Part shown: positions 1-12,021 of the stretch, in pieces
Numbering within the stretch: position 1 is the first letter of the stretch
Layout: each line of letters starts with the position of its first letter
NCBI GenBank assembly: GCA_037074615.1
Contig: CM073558.1
Span: 8,432,001 to 8,496,000, forward strand
Direction: 5' to 3'
DNA from: Leucaena leucocephala
Lineage: Eukaryota > Streptophyta > Magnoliopsida > Fabales > Fabaceae
DNA: 64,000 nucleotides
Notes under the pieces: generated by a model
Databases searched by the model: none
What the model saw: the letters and a program-made list of their open reading frames with translations, nothing else
Told to the model about the DNA's origin: nothing
Made by a program: the position numbers and the translations under genes

Positions 1-284
1 AAGAGACTCTCGCCTAGAGCATAATGGCTAAGAGTTGAGTAAGCCAAGTGGCTGTAGAGATTTATGCCTTTATCGAAGGCAAAGTGATGACATAAGCCTT
101 TAGATAATTAAGGTGGCCTCCAAATAGCGATAACATGATAAGTTCTTTCCATGTACCATATAAAGTCAATAAAGTAGTAGAACTTGTAAAAGTCAAAGTA
201 AGGCTAAGGTGATGCAAGCATATTAAAAGCATGATACTAAGCATCATGGCTTTAAGATTGATGAAGTAGTTGAGAGAGTTAGAA
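1..284. other. Unassigned sequence upstream of a gypsy pol relic
   Basis: I recognise no gene here. From its position it may be more decayed integrase sequence of the element that follows. The open frames in this stretch are short and match no family I know. Confidence 0.3.
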
Positions 285-770
285 TGGCATGAAAGAACTA
301 AGGAAAGGCTTTTAGTGTCACACAGTAAACAAAAAGCTATGTTGATAATAGTACAAAGTCACTAGAATTCAAGGTTGGAGATCATGTAACTCCTAGAGAT
401 CTCACTAGCAATTGGCACTGGATAGGTGAAGAAGAAAAAGAATTTGAGCCCTAATTACATTGGTCCATATTGAAATTTTTGCAAGAGTTGGACCAATGGT
501 GTAATAGATAGTTTATCCCCATACTTAAACAAACTCTATAATGTATTCCATGTATATGAACAAAAGAAATACCAATTAGACCTAGAGTACACCATTGAGT
601 ACGAAGATATTGGTGTGTGAGAATAATTTGATCATGAAGTGGAGCTAGAATAAATTATTGTCATAAGAGAATACCATTTGAGAAAGGTGTCTGGAAGGGA
701 TTGTCTCCTAGAGAAGCAACCTAGGAGCTTGTAGAGGACATGAAGAAGTTGTACCTATAATTAATGTCAC
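285..770 (+). pseudogene. Ty3/gypsy (Tekay/Del-like) pol 3' end, decayed
   Basis: Relic of the end of a chromovirus pol: the integrase C-terminal part followed by a chromodomain-like tail. Read across frameshifts, the order is a KQKSYVDN-like stretch near 335, then LEFKVGDHV near 364-390, then words matching the usual NYIGPY, ARVGP, YLNKL, NVFHV series near 450-560, and finally an RE..LR...W.GLSP.EAT.ELVEDM.KLY-like stretch near 668-755. This order is typical of the C-terminus of plant chromovirus integrase. In functional elements the domain binds target DNA and the chromodomain steers insertion. Many stops and several frame changes mean it cannot encode a protein. The LTR begins about 50 bp downstream, as expected. 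The family call is firm; the exact lineage is inferred. Confidence 0.75.
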
Positions 771-783
771 CAGGTACATTTTA

Positions 784-820
784 AATTTGGAGGATGGAAT
801 TTATTTTATGATGACAAAAT
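784..820 (+). other. Degenerate polypurine tract before a 3' LTR
   Basis: The motif AATTTGGAGGATGGAATTT is a decayed form of the AATTT-GAGGAC-AAATTT stretch that precedes the 3' LTR in plant chromoviruses. The better-preserved version is at 36780-36814. The LTR start TGTAACATCC follows at 821. Confidence 0.55.
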
Positions 821-1480
821 TGTAACATCCTAAAAATTGGTAAAAGGGATATTAAGATATCATTGAGGTCAAGAGTATTTTATGGGATTAAAAAGCCTCA
901 AAGGTAAAATTTTAGGGAAAGAATAATTATTAAAAATATTTTGGGCATCAGAAAAAGTTAGGAAAAATCTTGGAATAGATATTTTGGGGATCTATAAAAT
1001 TATAAAAGAGTTTATTTCCCCAAAAGAGTCCTAAAAGATTTAGCATCTATTTTTCAAATTTTAAAGGCCTTATTTTCTTGAAAAATTCAAGAAAAATAGT
1101 TAGAGGTTATCGTTTGCTCCAAAATTTTTAGGGAAATTACTTTATGAGCTAAAAAAATCTATTGGAGCAAGAAAATATTTATTTTATAAAAATTATTAAT
1201 TTCTAGGAATTTTTTATTATATCAAAAAATAAGGAAAATACTAAAAATAGGTATAAAATAAATGTTGAAGGCAAAAAATGGACTTCACATACATGCAATT
1301 TTTTCCACGTGTTCATCTCTATGGCCACCACCTATTTCACGTGTCCTTCTCTTCCCTCATTGTCTTATTTGTTATTTTTTAGAGAACATCAAGAGCGTGA
1401 TAGAAAAGGAGAGCATAAGGGGAGGACTAGACTATTGTGACGCTGGAGTACATAAATCGAGCTTGTGATATGATGAGGCC
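821..1480 (+). repeat. Start of a chromovirus 3' LTR (truncated)
   Basis: Begins with TGTAACATCC, the usual first bases of plant chromovirus LTRs, just after a pol relic and a degenerate polypurine tract. No matching LTR end (TGTTACA) is seen before Athila-like sequence appears around 1.5 kb, so the LTR is cut short. Its 3' boundary is uncertain by about 50 bp. Confidence 0.6.
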
Positions 1481-1499
1481 AGATTATTGTGGCCTGATC

Positions 1500-2794
1500 T
1501 ATGGCACAACCCTATTGTTCTTCTCGAGGAGACTTTTATGTGGAAACCTAGCAGATTGGATGTCAAAATCAATAAAAAACCTGAGCATGGATAAAATGGT
1601 TTTGGGTTTTAGAGATTGATGCAATAAAAGTATGGTGCAGAAAGGTAAATGCTTTTTTGGATTTTTGATTAAAATGAAAACGAGTTGATTTGTTGAGAAA
1701 TATGTTATGAAAGGCTCTTAATGATGAAAACGTATCTATCCTTGCTCTCACATAAAAATTGGGGTTTTGAAGTCATTAAGTCTAAAAAAATCTTAATTGA
1801 TCGATTGAATCAAAAACCCTAATTTTCCTTAAACCCCTTTGATCAAAGATAGTTCAAGAACTATTAGTGAATTGTCATAAACCGCTTAGTGTGTAAATTG
1901 AATCTAGATGATGAAAATGCCCTCGAATGGTCGTCGATCGAAAACCCTAGATTTCAAGCAATTGAATTAATTAACAACGATCGCTAATAATAACCCAACT
2001 CTCTTAAAATTAAAACTAAAATATTCTATTAAAAGTAAACGTTCAAATAATCTGAATTCAATTACAAAGTCTAATATGAAAATGATCAATCAATATTCAA
2101 ATCTTGCTCATAAAATGAAAACCCTAGATCTAACAGCAATTATAACATGAGAAGATACAAATTAGAATAGTAGAAACTCCCCATTTAAGTCTATGAGCTC
2201 AAGATATCTGAATCATCACCAAGAGGCTAAAGATTTAGCCTCTCATGACTCATGATGTACTGCAATCGTTGTTCAGTTGAGATGCCATGAAGAAATAATG
2301 AAAAGATGGTAAATTGGTGGTGTAGAGTGGTGGAGAAATCTGTGGAAAGATGTAGAATGATGAAAGAGGTTGAGAAGGTAATCAGAGAGGGCTAGAGTAC
2401 TGCTTCTTAGCCTAATTAGGTCAAAAAATAGCCTCCCACTTAATGGTAGCCTTGCTCCCCTTTTATTTCTATATAATCTAATTCAAAACGCGTGGTTTCA
2501 GCAATTTTGTATTTTAGTCGTGACCATATCCATGTTTTGGTCACGACCTGTAAACACAGAGAGGCTTTCAGAAGAATTAAGGTTGTGACCGGCAGTCTCT
2601 TTGGTCACGACTAAAAGATGCAGGAGCATGATTTCACTTTCATTGACTTGTGATTTCTTTCCTTGTCCTTGCTCTCTTCCGAAAGACCTACAATCCAACA
2701 TAAGAGCTCACCATAAAAGTCCAAAATAGTAAATAATAGAATATATGCAGTTTGGAAGAGTTAATTTACCATTTTATCCTTTAATTAGCACATT
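1500..2794 (-). repeat. Athila-like non-coding/LTR region 'Z', inverted copy
   Basis: The reverse complement matches, in order, the plus-strand stretch 39288-40450. Shared landmarks include a GTCGTGACC-type motif cluster (2515-2613 here), an 'agaggcta...ttagcctctt' stretch, 'atcttgagctcat' and 'agggttgt' near the far end. The plus-strand copy lies upstream of an Athila-type protease relic, so I infer that this is the LTR or leader of an Athila element. It is interrupted at 2794 by the solo LTR 2795-6000 and resumes at 6001. Confidence 0.55.
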
Positions 2795-5700
2795 TGTCAT
2801 ATTCCCAATTTTCTTACCTGATGTAACTGTACAGTTTATCTGCAATGGATATGAGATTCTTGGAATAAACTGTATCAAATTTAGAAAGGAAAGGGAATGA
2901 TTAATAACTAAGGAAAGAATAGGGACCAAAATGCAAATTGAAAAGCTTGAAGCTAAAATGTGAAAGGAGAAGAAAAAGGAGAGATATAATGCAATTAATG
3001 AAAAGTTCATGGACTAACGTGCAATTATTCAAAAGTTAAGGGAACTAAATTTAAATATGGAAAAGTTGAACTAAAAAATGCTAAAAAATGCCCATAATCA
3101 TATCAGACCTAAATTTTACTAGTAGATAGATAAAAAAATTCTGGTCAGTTTAACGTAAAATAGAATTTTGATTTGAGGTCCAGATTAATTGATATAAATT
3201 CTTGAAGTCAGAAGGAATTATTACAGTATTTTTAAGACCTCAGAATCATATGAGACCTTATAAAAAATTCATATATTTAATGAAAGAATTTATAAAATTG
3301 ATAGAGTCAGAAAAGGAATCCTGTAGAAGCCATACAACATTTTATAGTGAATTAAAATACCTGATAAATAGGATTGGGAGAGTTGTGTTGTGAATTGGGC
3401 CATAAAGACAACACAGAAAATAAGCCCATATCAAGGCCTAAATTGCGCCATAGTAGGTCCAATGTGATGACTGGATAGTTAAGCGGGTCAGGATCCAGAG
3501 CAATCCAGGAAAAATGCGAAATTACAAAAATGCCCCTAGATGCCCATACTATACCAGTGATAGATGGAGGTTATTTTGGTCATTCTAGACAGGCCAAAAA
3601 TGTGGTACATGGTATAAATATGATTAGTTAGAGCCAATATATGCCCTGAGGCAGTGTAAAGAGGGATGAAATGACAATTATGCCCTTATGGTTAGTACAG
3701 TGCAAGAAAGGATATCAAGGGTATTTTGGTCATTTCTCAAGGGATGGATGGCAGATAAATACTTAGTATAATATTTTAAATAGTATGAGAAGTCTAGACA
3801 TTGATTTCTAGGATAGAATACATATCCTGGTATATTATAAAAAATTAGGAACAGAACACAGTCTGGTTGTTGTGAAACTACTCCGATCAGTATCGGATTG
3901 GACTGGATTTTTTCCAGAAGCTTCCTTACATGGGCAGCATGCCACATACCCCTATTAGGTGTCCCATGAGCTGTCCCACATGATGTCATAATTATTCTTT
4001 TTAGAAAAAGTTAAATCCAAGATTAAACGTGAGCTCTTGGATTAAATAGTAACTAAATTAATCTTGGCCATCCATTTCAACACAAATTTCTCTATAAATA
4101 CCCCCCAAATCAGAAACCATTCGGCATGAATGGTGAACCATAGGGAAACTCTTGCAAAATTTCCATTCAACTAAGAAAGAAGCACACAAAGTGAAGTAAC
4201 AATCAAGGTAATCATCTCCCTTGATCTTGAGCTTTGTTCTAGCAAGTTAGCTCATAGTTTTAAGGGGTTTTCATGCTATATTTTCCTTATGGTTGCTGCT
4301 GTAAGTTATTATCATATATAGTTAAAATATGAGTTTTATATTATGGATAGTTTAGATAAGCTTACACAAGCTAGAATCAAGTGGTATAAGCTTGGGAATT
4401 CAAGTATGTTTGGATTTAGGGTTTTGTGTTCTTGCTGGTACTGTGTATGGCACTGTTCATATGATGGAATTTCATGATTTTTATGCTTCCAATGAGTTGA
4501 AAATGGAAAATTGTGTGGGGATAAAGTAGGAGAACAAGTATTGGAAGCATTGGAATCAAGATGTAATTTTTGGGAATCAATAGCTTCACTTCGGTTTGGT
4601 ACTGTAGCTACTGAACTGTTTTGACTTTGGAAATTCTAGTTTCATATTTGGATTCTAAATGAAAAATTATATGGAAATTAATCATGAGAATTTATTTTGG
4701 AAAGATGGAAATAAGAAACATAAAGTAGATAAAGAAAGGGAGCTAGTGAAAACCTAGTCTTGGTTTTGTGTTCAAGTTGAGTTGTAACTTGATATTATTT
4801 TTTAATGGCTAGGTTTTGACATTTGTGAAGGAAGGAAATCATCCCAAGAAGTTCTTGACCAAGATAGCTAAGAGGTAGCAAGGATACCTAACTATAACTC
4901 ATGTTTGTTTAATTATTTGCTTGCTTGTTGATTATGGTGTTTGGTTGAGCTTGAGCTTATGTCATCTTGTTATGATGAAGTATGAATGATTGCAACTCCT
5001 TGCAAGTTATTTCATGACAATATGCATGTTAGAGTTTGCTTATGTACCATTATGAAGTAGCTCCCATCTCATGATAACATGTTAAGCATCCAATTATTCA
5101 TGCATGATATTATAGTTTGTGTAATTTGCTATTGGGATTTTCATGAAATCTCATTCCTTCCATATGCATAATCTTGTTATAGATGCTGTAACTTCACATG
5201 GAAAAAGGGTAAATTTTTATGATTAAGTTTGTATCATGTGTTATATGACTTACATGACACTATGAGATGATATGCTAGTATGCATGGTGTATGTTTCTAT
5301 AACCTTGTTCTAAGGCCGTGGTGATGTGACGATGTTTATGACACATAAATCAACGAGTTTTAGTATTAAATTTGGCATGATAATATCTAAGATACATGGA
5401 TTTAAACAGACACCAAGAATGCCTCAATTGGTTAAGAATTCGATTTGTTATGATTTTTCGAAGTTGGAATTAAGATTTATAATTGAGACAAAATGAGTGT
5501 TGAGACGCAGCAACGTTAACGAGATGATTTTATATATCAAATGAACAAATTTTTCTATGAAAATTTATGAGATTAAATAACACATCCAGAGATTAACATA
5601 AGGTAACACTGTTCATTTGGATAAGTAACCAAAGAAAAATGAATTTTTGAAGTTAAGACAAAGAAACTGGAACTTCCAGATTTTACTAAATGAACAGTGA

Positions 5701-6000
5701 TTTTCAATGAAAAAACTGATTTCATTTGGACAAGAAGACCTTAGTTCCATAATTTTCCCTCAAATATATATGAAAGAGCTTTCATTAGAAATTGGAACCA
5801 CATTATTTCAATTTTTCTACAATTAATTATGAATTTTCAAAGTAGGGTACATATTCTAGAATTACCAAATGAACAGTAAAAGTGAACAGTACCCAAGAGC
5901 AATTCTTTTGAAAATGGATGTTTTCAAAGAAAATGATCATGCAATTGGTTCCAATCACTTCTAATGGAGTATAATTGAGGTTAAAAGTAAGTGTGTGACA
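2795..6000 (+). mobile_element. Solo LTR, family X (chromovirus-like), TSD ACATT
   Basis: A 3,206-bp solo LTR starting TGTCATATTCCC and ending GTGTGACA. It is flanked by a perfect 5-bp duplication ACATT (2790-2794 and 6001-6005). The uninterrupted target is visible in the plus-strand Z copy near 13176-13190, where 'caatgtgctaatt' is continuous. The LTR carries CTATAAATA at 4092, about 1.3 kb from its start, as do the other X LTRs. A solo LTR arises when the two LTRs of an element recombine and delete the internal region. Confidence 0.88.
4092..4100 (+). promoter_or_regulatory. LTR TATA box
   Basis: CTATAAATA followed by a C-run (ACCCCCC) lies 1,297 bp from the LTR start. The same motif sits at the same offset in the solo LTR at 40780. 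This marks the likely U3/R promoter of family X. Confidence 0.6.
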
Positions 6001-6120
6001 ACATTGCCGCGCACAATAATGTATTACTATAAAAGTACAATTTAAGGCACAAAATGGATGGTAAAGTTGTTATAAAGCTTTTAAAAGTGTTATAGAAACT
6101 ATATACAAAATGTGTCTTAT
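6001..6120 (-). repeat. Athila-like Z region, continuation after the solo LTR
   Basis: The reverse complement matches 13065-13190 ('ttgtatatagtttct', 'gccttaaattgta', 'gcggcaatgt'). It is the other side of the target broken by the solo LTR 2795-6000. Confidence 0.55.
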
Positions 6121-6473
6121 CACGATGCCATTCATAATGAAGGTGAGTTATTTACTTCTGTTTTCATCTCCAAAATCCTCTTTCTTAATTTTTGGGAGTT
6201 ATGTCACTTGATTGAAGTTGAGATTTGAGTGGCTTTTGGGTTGATTAAGTGGGAATGGGCAAGGATTTGAGCTTTCTAACTTGAAATTGAACCAAAATCG
6301 TGGGGCTTGTTAGTACATGTAAACTTACTCTATTTAAGATAAAATCACTTATTAAGTAAAGATTGAAGTTTAAAGATGCGAAAGCAAGCTTAAATTGTGC
6401 AATGTAGTCACTACATTTGCCTCTTTTGTTTCATGTTATGGTTGACTGAAAATAGAGATTGATTTTTTTAGTA
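6121..6473. other. No recognised feature
   Basis: AT-rich sequence with no open frame, gene or repeat end that I can identify. It is probably decayed retroelement sequence. Confidence 0.3.
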
Positions 6474-7500
6474 AAACATCCTTACTTTTACTCCTTATAG
6501 TACACTTTCATAAGTAACTAGATGCATGAAATCTTTACTTAGGCCCAAAAATTAAAACATTACAAATTGTTCATCAGGTACTATTCACTGTGAATTTTTC
6601 CAGATTCAGCAATCCAACTTGAAAAAATCACAACTAATTCTAAAACAAAATCGTATGGAAGTGGTTTAAGTCTCTATTTAAAGCTCTTTAATTCTATTTA
6701 AGTAAACAATATAAAACTAGAGTTAATACTGGCCAATTCATATAGTTTATTTATTAAACATTAATATTTATTTGGTTAATTCTGGAACTTCCAAATTTTC
6801 TACCTTAACTTGGAAATTCATATCTCCTAATATAAACTTCTAATTGAGGCATACTACTTGTGCTTTTAAAGCTTGAGATTTGTATTACATACTCACCAAA
6901 TTTTGGGTTAGATTCAACTGCTCCAGAAAATATGCATTTTCCTTACTACTTTCTTTAATTCTCTTTAATTATTCTAGTATGCTTGAATCATTATCTTGAC
7001 TTCTCATACATTCTTATAATCATGTGAATATGCCATAATTATTATATATAATTTCATTACATAATTTGACATATTACATAATATTTACATAATTGGAGAA
7101 TCATGTATTTCATACTAGAACATATGATTATATACCTTTCTTCTTCCAATCATTGGTTCTTCTTCATGCATAAATCTTCCATGTTGCTTGGCCTATATTG
7201 GTTGGTTAAGGGAGGGGTGAGATTTAGGGGAATCTCAGCAGAAAATATTACCATATACATTTACAAGATGGATGTTAAAGTATGATATGTAATTTTACTT
7301 AAACTTATGCTAGCTAGTGACATGCCATCATGCTTTGTGCTTTGTAAACAATACATGGCCATGGAAATCATATTATAAATAGAATTTACATCAACAATTA
7401 TCATGTCACAATATCATTTAATCAATTTATACATATCAACACATAAGCATACCACATCAAGCACATAAAGGGAAAAGTCCACCCCTTGTACTATAAGCCT
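6474..7500 (-). repeat. Reverse-oriented LTR remnant
   Basis: Begins TAAAACATCCTTACTTTTACTCC, the reverse complement of the 'agtaaggatgtt(a)ca' end shared by X/Y-type LTRs. The next few hundred bases share the 'gaatttttccagatt...aaaaaatcacaactaattcta' layout of those LTRs in reverse. The opposite end cannot be placed and no target duplication was found. Confidence 0.45.
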
Positions 7501-7827
7501 TCTTCTTGATTTCCACTTGATCCCTAAGCTTTCCAACCATAAGGATTTTTAGTCAACCTCATCAAATCATCCTCTTAGATTTCTTAAGGTCCTAAACATA
7601 GGCACATTGATCATATAACTCACACCATAGTCAAGACTAGCTCACTTGAACTTAACCTTTTTGTCTTGATTTTAATATTAGTGTTCTAGCTTTCTAAAAA
7701 TTGTTCTCATAGGCCAATACTACACAATTTTGCATGAGGAATCTAAATATTAGTTTGAATTTATAAATCTCACACTTGTTCCCCATGAAACTGCTTGGTC
7801 AAGAGGTTACCATTCTTGGTGCAACTA
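7501..7827. other. No recognised feature
   Basis: AT-rich spacer between an LTR remnant and a Z fragment. I see no gene or repeat boundary in it. Confidence 0.3.
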
Positions 7828-7864
7828 AAAGATATAGGAGCGTGATTTCACTTTCATTGACTTG
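7828..7864 (-). repeat. Second inverted Z fragment, left part
   Basis: Matches 2607-2650 closely ('actaaaagat...aggagc.tgatttcactttcattgacttg'). It is interrupted at ACTTG by the Y solo LTR and resumes at 10336. Confidence 0.65.
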
Positions 7865-8179
7865 TGTCATATCCCAATTTTTAGGCCTAAAAGCCTATAA
7901 TGTACCTAAAAAAGGTATAATACTAGGCCCTATTGAGCAGAAGTCTTAGAAGTATACATATGATATTCAGGGACTAAACTACAAGAAAGTGAAAGTTTAA
8001 GGACTAAATTGTAAATAGTGAAAGTCCCTATGGCCATAATGGTCATTTTAGAAAAGAAATGGATGTTTCTTGGGAATTGAGCCACTAGAGTACTTGAGCT
8101 TGATTAGAGGGATGTGGGCCCAAGTGGCATTAAAATAGTATTTTATACTTTTTTTATAAAGTAAAGTTACCCGATTAAG

Positions 8180-8865
8180 TAGGAGTGAGCAATTAGCCCA
8201 TAGCCCGTAGGCCTGCCCGCAACCCGATACTATTTAAGCCCATTTAAGCCCGCCCAAAATAGGCCCATAACGGGCGGGCTTAAACGGGCTCAAATAGTAA
8301 ATTATATGGGCGGATTATGGGCTAACTATTGGGCAACCCGTAGCCCGCCCATATATTTTTTATTAATTTATTATATTATATTTATTTAAATATTTTTTTA
8401 TTACATACTAATATACTTTTTTAAATTTATTTTGTAGAGGTATGGGTAATTATATCTACAATCATCACAAGTAAATATAATGTAGATTATGTATAATCAT
8501 AATCTAATTGAATAATTAAGATTATGAATGATTATATTATGTAAGCATTGTGGACTGTATGGTTATAAATTTATAGCTATTATTATGATATTTTATTTTC
8601 TAATTTTAGGATAAACAATCATATCATGTGTGTACTATTGTTATTTTATTTTCATTGTTATTAGAACTTTAAATGAGTTTCAATAAAAAAATATTTTTAT
8701 TTTTTTAAACAGGCTGCCCATACCCATTGGAACCCAAACGGGTTCATCCCAGCCTGTTTAATACGGGCTTAAATGGGTTGAGGCACGCCCGTACCCATAA
8801 AAAAATAAAAGGGCGGGGCACGGGCTGACCATTGGGCTAGCCCGCCCTGCCATTGCTCTGCCCTA
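8180..8865. mobile_element. Non-autonomous hAT element with 8-bp TSD
   Basis: A 686-bp insertion in the Y LTR. Its ends are imperfect inverted repeats: TAGGAGTGAGCAAT on the left, and TAGGGCAGAGCAAT when the right end is read inward on the other strand. It is flanked by CGATTAAG (8172-8179) and CGGTTAAG (8866-8873), 7 of 8 bases identical, the duplication length typical of hAT. The empty site is visible in the other Y copy at 15969-15990. Both ends are full of CCCGCCC/GGGCGGG words while the centre is very AT-rich. It has no transposase frame, so it would need one supplied in trans. Confidence 0.85.
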
Positions 8866-9036
8866 CGGTTAAGGATAGAACTGGGAAAAGTGATCAGATA
8901 AAGCTTTAGACCATGAGGTGGCATGAAAGGTGTTCTCATGGGACCCATAAGGCGTCACATGGCATGATTCTAGGAAAAGAAGAAAAGCTAAGGATACATG
9001 GCATGATTCTAGGCAAAGGAGAAAAAAGCAAAAGGA

Positions 9037-9307
9037 CACGTGGCACAATCTCAGCCATTCATTATGGGAAAAGACTCTGGAATTCTCTAGAAGCGCCGAG
9101 TTAATTGGTGAGGTGTCCTAAGGGCCCCACCATTATGCCACCTAGCATGTGAGGTGTCCCATGGATGATGTCACTTTGATGAGTCATTGAGGATGATGAT
9201 GTCATCATGCTAATGTAGGCAAGGCTTCTTGAGGAAGCTAAACAATCTGAGTCATTCATCGTGATTCGATCTGGACCATCCATTCCACCTCCACTTAACT
9301 ATAAATA
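9037..9307 (+). promoter_or_regulatory. Y-LTR promoter module: G-box, two TGAGTCA sites, TATA
   Basis: In order: CACGTGGC (9037-9044), TGAGTCA (9180-9186), an imperfect palindrome ATGATGTCATCAT (about 9196-9208), a second TGAGTCA (9248-9254), and CTATAAATAC (9299-9308). The Y copy at 15639 repeats the arrangement (CACGTGTC 17070, TGAGTCA 17213 and 17281, CATAAATA about 17333). A minus-strand copy has a G-box at 52291 and a TATA-like motif at 52029. G-box and TGAGTCA motifs are known bZIP binding cores. Function here is inferred from motif and position. Confidence 0.5.
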
Positions 9308-10335
9308 CCCCACTCCCCTTCCATTCTATGCCACAGCCAAAGCAAGAAAGCAAGTGAAAGAAGAGAGAAAAGAGAAAGAGATAAAGGAAGGAAGAAACCT
9401 CTGAGTAAGGAAAGGCTACACGCCAAGTAGTAAACTTACCTACTTGTATGCTTATACTGCTTCGATGTTTTATGTGATGTTTACTTACCTTGATAATGTG
9501 AAGCATGTATGATTAGTAATGCTCTATTTCCTTTTATGCTATGGCAATATGTTATAATTAAGGGACATAGAAGCATGTAAGTTATCATTATGCAAGCATA
9601 ATCATTAAGTACACACATAGTAACTTCAAGCATATAGTTGCATACATGGTATGATTTCCGTTTGCTACTGAGATTTTCCCAGAAATCTCATCCCTTCCAT
9701 ATCAATCCAATTACAGCAGGTCTTCTCAAGATGGAGGAGATAAAAGATATATGAGGACAAGTTAATGATTATTTAGTATGACTGATATGTGATTGATATA
9801 TGTAATATTGATTGCTGGAAATTGTCACTATGAACAGTAACTCGTGATGAGGCAGTAACATTTGAGCTTTAATAAGTAATAGTAAATAGTTGAATAAATG
9901 TATGATATTTTTCCAGTAAATAGCATACATACCAAGCTTCTATTTGATATATAGAACGTCTCATTTGCATGTCTACACATAGATATATGATTTTTCAAAG
10001 TTGGGACCAAAAATGCTGGAATCAGGGAAAAATGCTAGACAAATAGTAAACTTCAGACATTGACTGATGTTAACCTGTCAAGGCGTGGTCAACGAGTTAT
10101 TTTTTCCTAAAAGAGAATTAAGTTAGCTTTATATACCAATTTGAACCACTTCATTTCAATTTTTGTAGAATTAGTTATGATTTTTTGAAGTCAGTTCACT
10201 CCTCTGGAATTTATACAGTGAATAGTACTCGATAGAGTAAAATTTCAGATTATGTAATTTGACTTCAATGACCTTAGAAGTGATTCTAGATGCTACCATT
10301 TGATCCCTGAGATGTACAAAAATTTGGATGTTTCA

Positions 10336-10466
10336 ACTTGTAATTTCTTTTTTAGTCCTTGCTCTCTTCCAAAAGACCTATAATCCAACATAAGAGCTCA
10401 CTATAAAAGTCTAAATTAGTAAATAACAGAATATATGCAGTTTGGTAGAGTTAATTTACCATTTTA
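10336..10466 (-). repeat. Second inverted Z fragment, right part
   Basis: Resumes the match to 2646-2775 ('ccttgctctcttcc', 'aatccaacataagagctca', 'gcagtttgg.agagttaatttaccattttat') and stops abruptly at 10466, where LTR sequence begins. Confidence 0.65.
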
Positions 10467-12005
10467 TGGAATTGAATGGTTGAAAATAGAATTAAATTGT
10501 GTTCTTGACTTTTCTCATTCTTGAGGCCATTTGGCCCATGCTATTATGGATAGGAGGAGATTGATTTTCAATGACTTAATGCTTCCATTCCATTTAGATG
10601 ATGATTTTCTGTAGGATAGGATAGGTTAGAACCTTGGAAGTATTGGAATTGAAAGTCATAATTTTTAAGTCTTCTCTACTATTGTTCACATGAATGAACA
10701 GTGATTATAATTTTATGATTTTGATGCTTCCAATGGTTTTAAAATGAAAAATTATGTGGGATGGAATAAAGAAACAAGTATTGGAAGCATTAGAATCCAA
10801 ATGAGAATTTTTGGAAACAAAGATGACATATTTCAGTTATGTCCAGAATAATGTGCAACTATTGGAATTTGGGAATTCCGAGTTCATAAATGGATTCTAA
10901 AGGCCAAATTGTGTAGAGTAAATTTAAGACATCAATTGATTCATAGGCCAAGCTAATTAGAAGAAATTAAGAAAAATTACCCTAATTAATAACCAAGCTT
11001 AATACGCTTGAATGCCAATTGTGTTAGTTCATGATGAGTGGATATTAATGTGATATTAGGAATTTGAGTTGTGTGCTCAAATAGGTCAACCATATATCAA
11101 AGAGAAGAAGCAAGAGGTAAAGAGGAATGTTGCTTATGTTGCTTACCTACTTGTATGCTTATGTTGCTTGGATGTTTTATGTGATGTTTACTTACTTTGA
11201 TTATGTGAAGCATGCATGATTAATTGATAATGTGTTTCTTTTTATACTATGGTTATATGTTATAATTAAGGGACATGGAAGCATATAAGTTATCATTATG
11301 CAAGCATGATCATTAAGTGCACATATATTAACATCAAGCATGTAGTTGCATACATTATATGATTTCTATTTGCTACTGAGATTTTTCCTAAAATATCACC
11401 CCTCCATGTCACACAATAGTAGGAACTTCACATGAAGGAGAAGATGAAGATGCATGAAGAAGAGTTAAGGATTAGTTGCATGCTTGAAATGTTTATGTAT
11501 GTAAAGTTAGTTGTTGAAACTTGTCACTGTGAATAGTAACTCATGAAGGGACAGTGACATTTGAATAAATGTATCATATTAACTAGTAATTAGTTAACAT
11601 TTCAAGATTCATTTTGACACTACGAATACCTTATTTTGATGTCTGTACAAAGAGAACAAAATTTTTAAATTTAGGGACTGGAAACTATTTTCTAAAATTT
11701 TTGACCAAATGAACATTTATATTTAATTATTAAACTATATTGATTGACTAAGCATTTGGTTTGAGACTTTTTTTTATATTAAATTACATTATGTTAGCTT
11801 CTAGTATCCTTTTGAACCACTTCAATTTTATTTTTTTATAATTAATTATGATTTTTTGAAGTTCGTCACTTAATCTGGAAATACCACATGTAAATTACCC
11901 TGTAATTTGGAATTTCCAGATTTTGAGAATGAGCTTCCATGGACTTGTAAGTGATTCTAAATGCTACCAAATAGTCCCTAAGATGTACGAAAGTAAGGTG
12001 TTACA
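10467..12005 (+). repeat. 5'-truncated LTR of an X/Y-related element
   Basis: Resembles the 3' two-thirds of X LTRs ('cttccaatggttttaaaatgaaaa', 'ccaaatagtccctaagatgtacgaaagtaagg') and ends GTGTTACA at 12005. A primer site follows at once, so this is a 5' LTR. Its first third is missing at the junction with the Z fragment. Confidence 0.65.
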
Positions 12006-12009
12006 CTTT

Positions 12010-12021
12010 TGGTATTAGAGC
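12010..12021 (+). other. Primer-binding site (tRNA-iMet), one mismatch
   Basis: TGGTATTAGAGC is the plant initiator-Met tRNA site TGGTATCAGAGC with one C-to-T change, four bases after the LTR end. Confidence 0.7.

Larger units (their letters stand above)
7865..10335 (+). mobile_element. Solo LTR, family Y, TSD ACTTG, with nested hAT element
   Basis: Starts TGTCATATCCCAATTTTTAGG and ends GGATGTTTCA. The flanking duplication is perfect: ACTTG at 7860-7864 and 10336-10340. The uninterrupted target is seen at 2641-2660 ('cattgacttgtgatttcttt'). The span is 2,471 bp, or about 1.78 kb without the nested hAT element and its duplication. It has a promoter module at 9037-9307 and a purine-rich stretch at about 9340-9400, just after the TATA box, as do the other Y copies. 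Confidence 0.9.
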
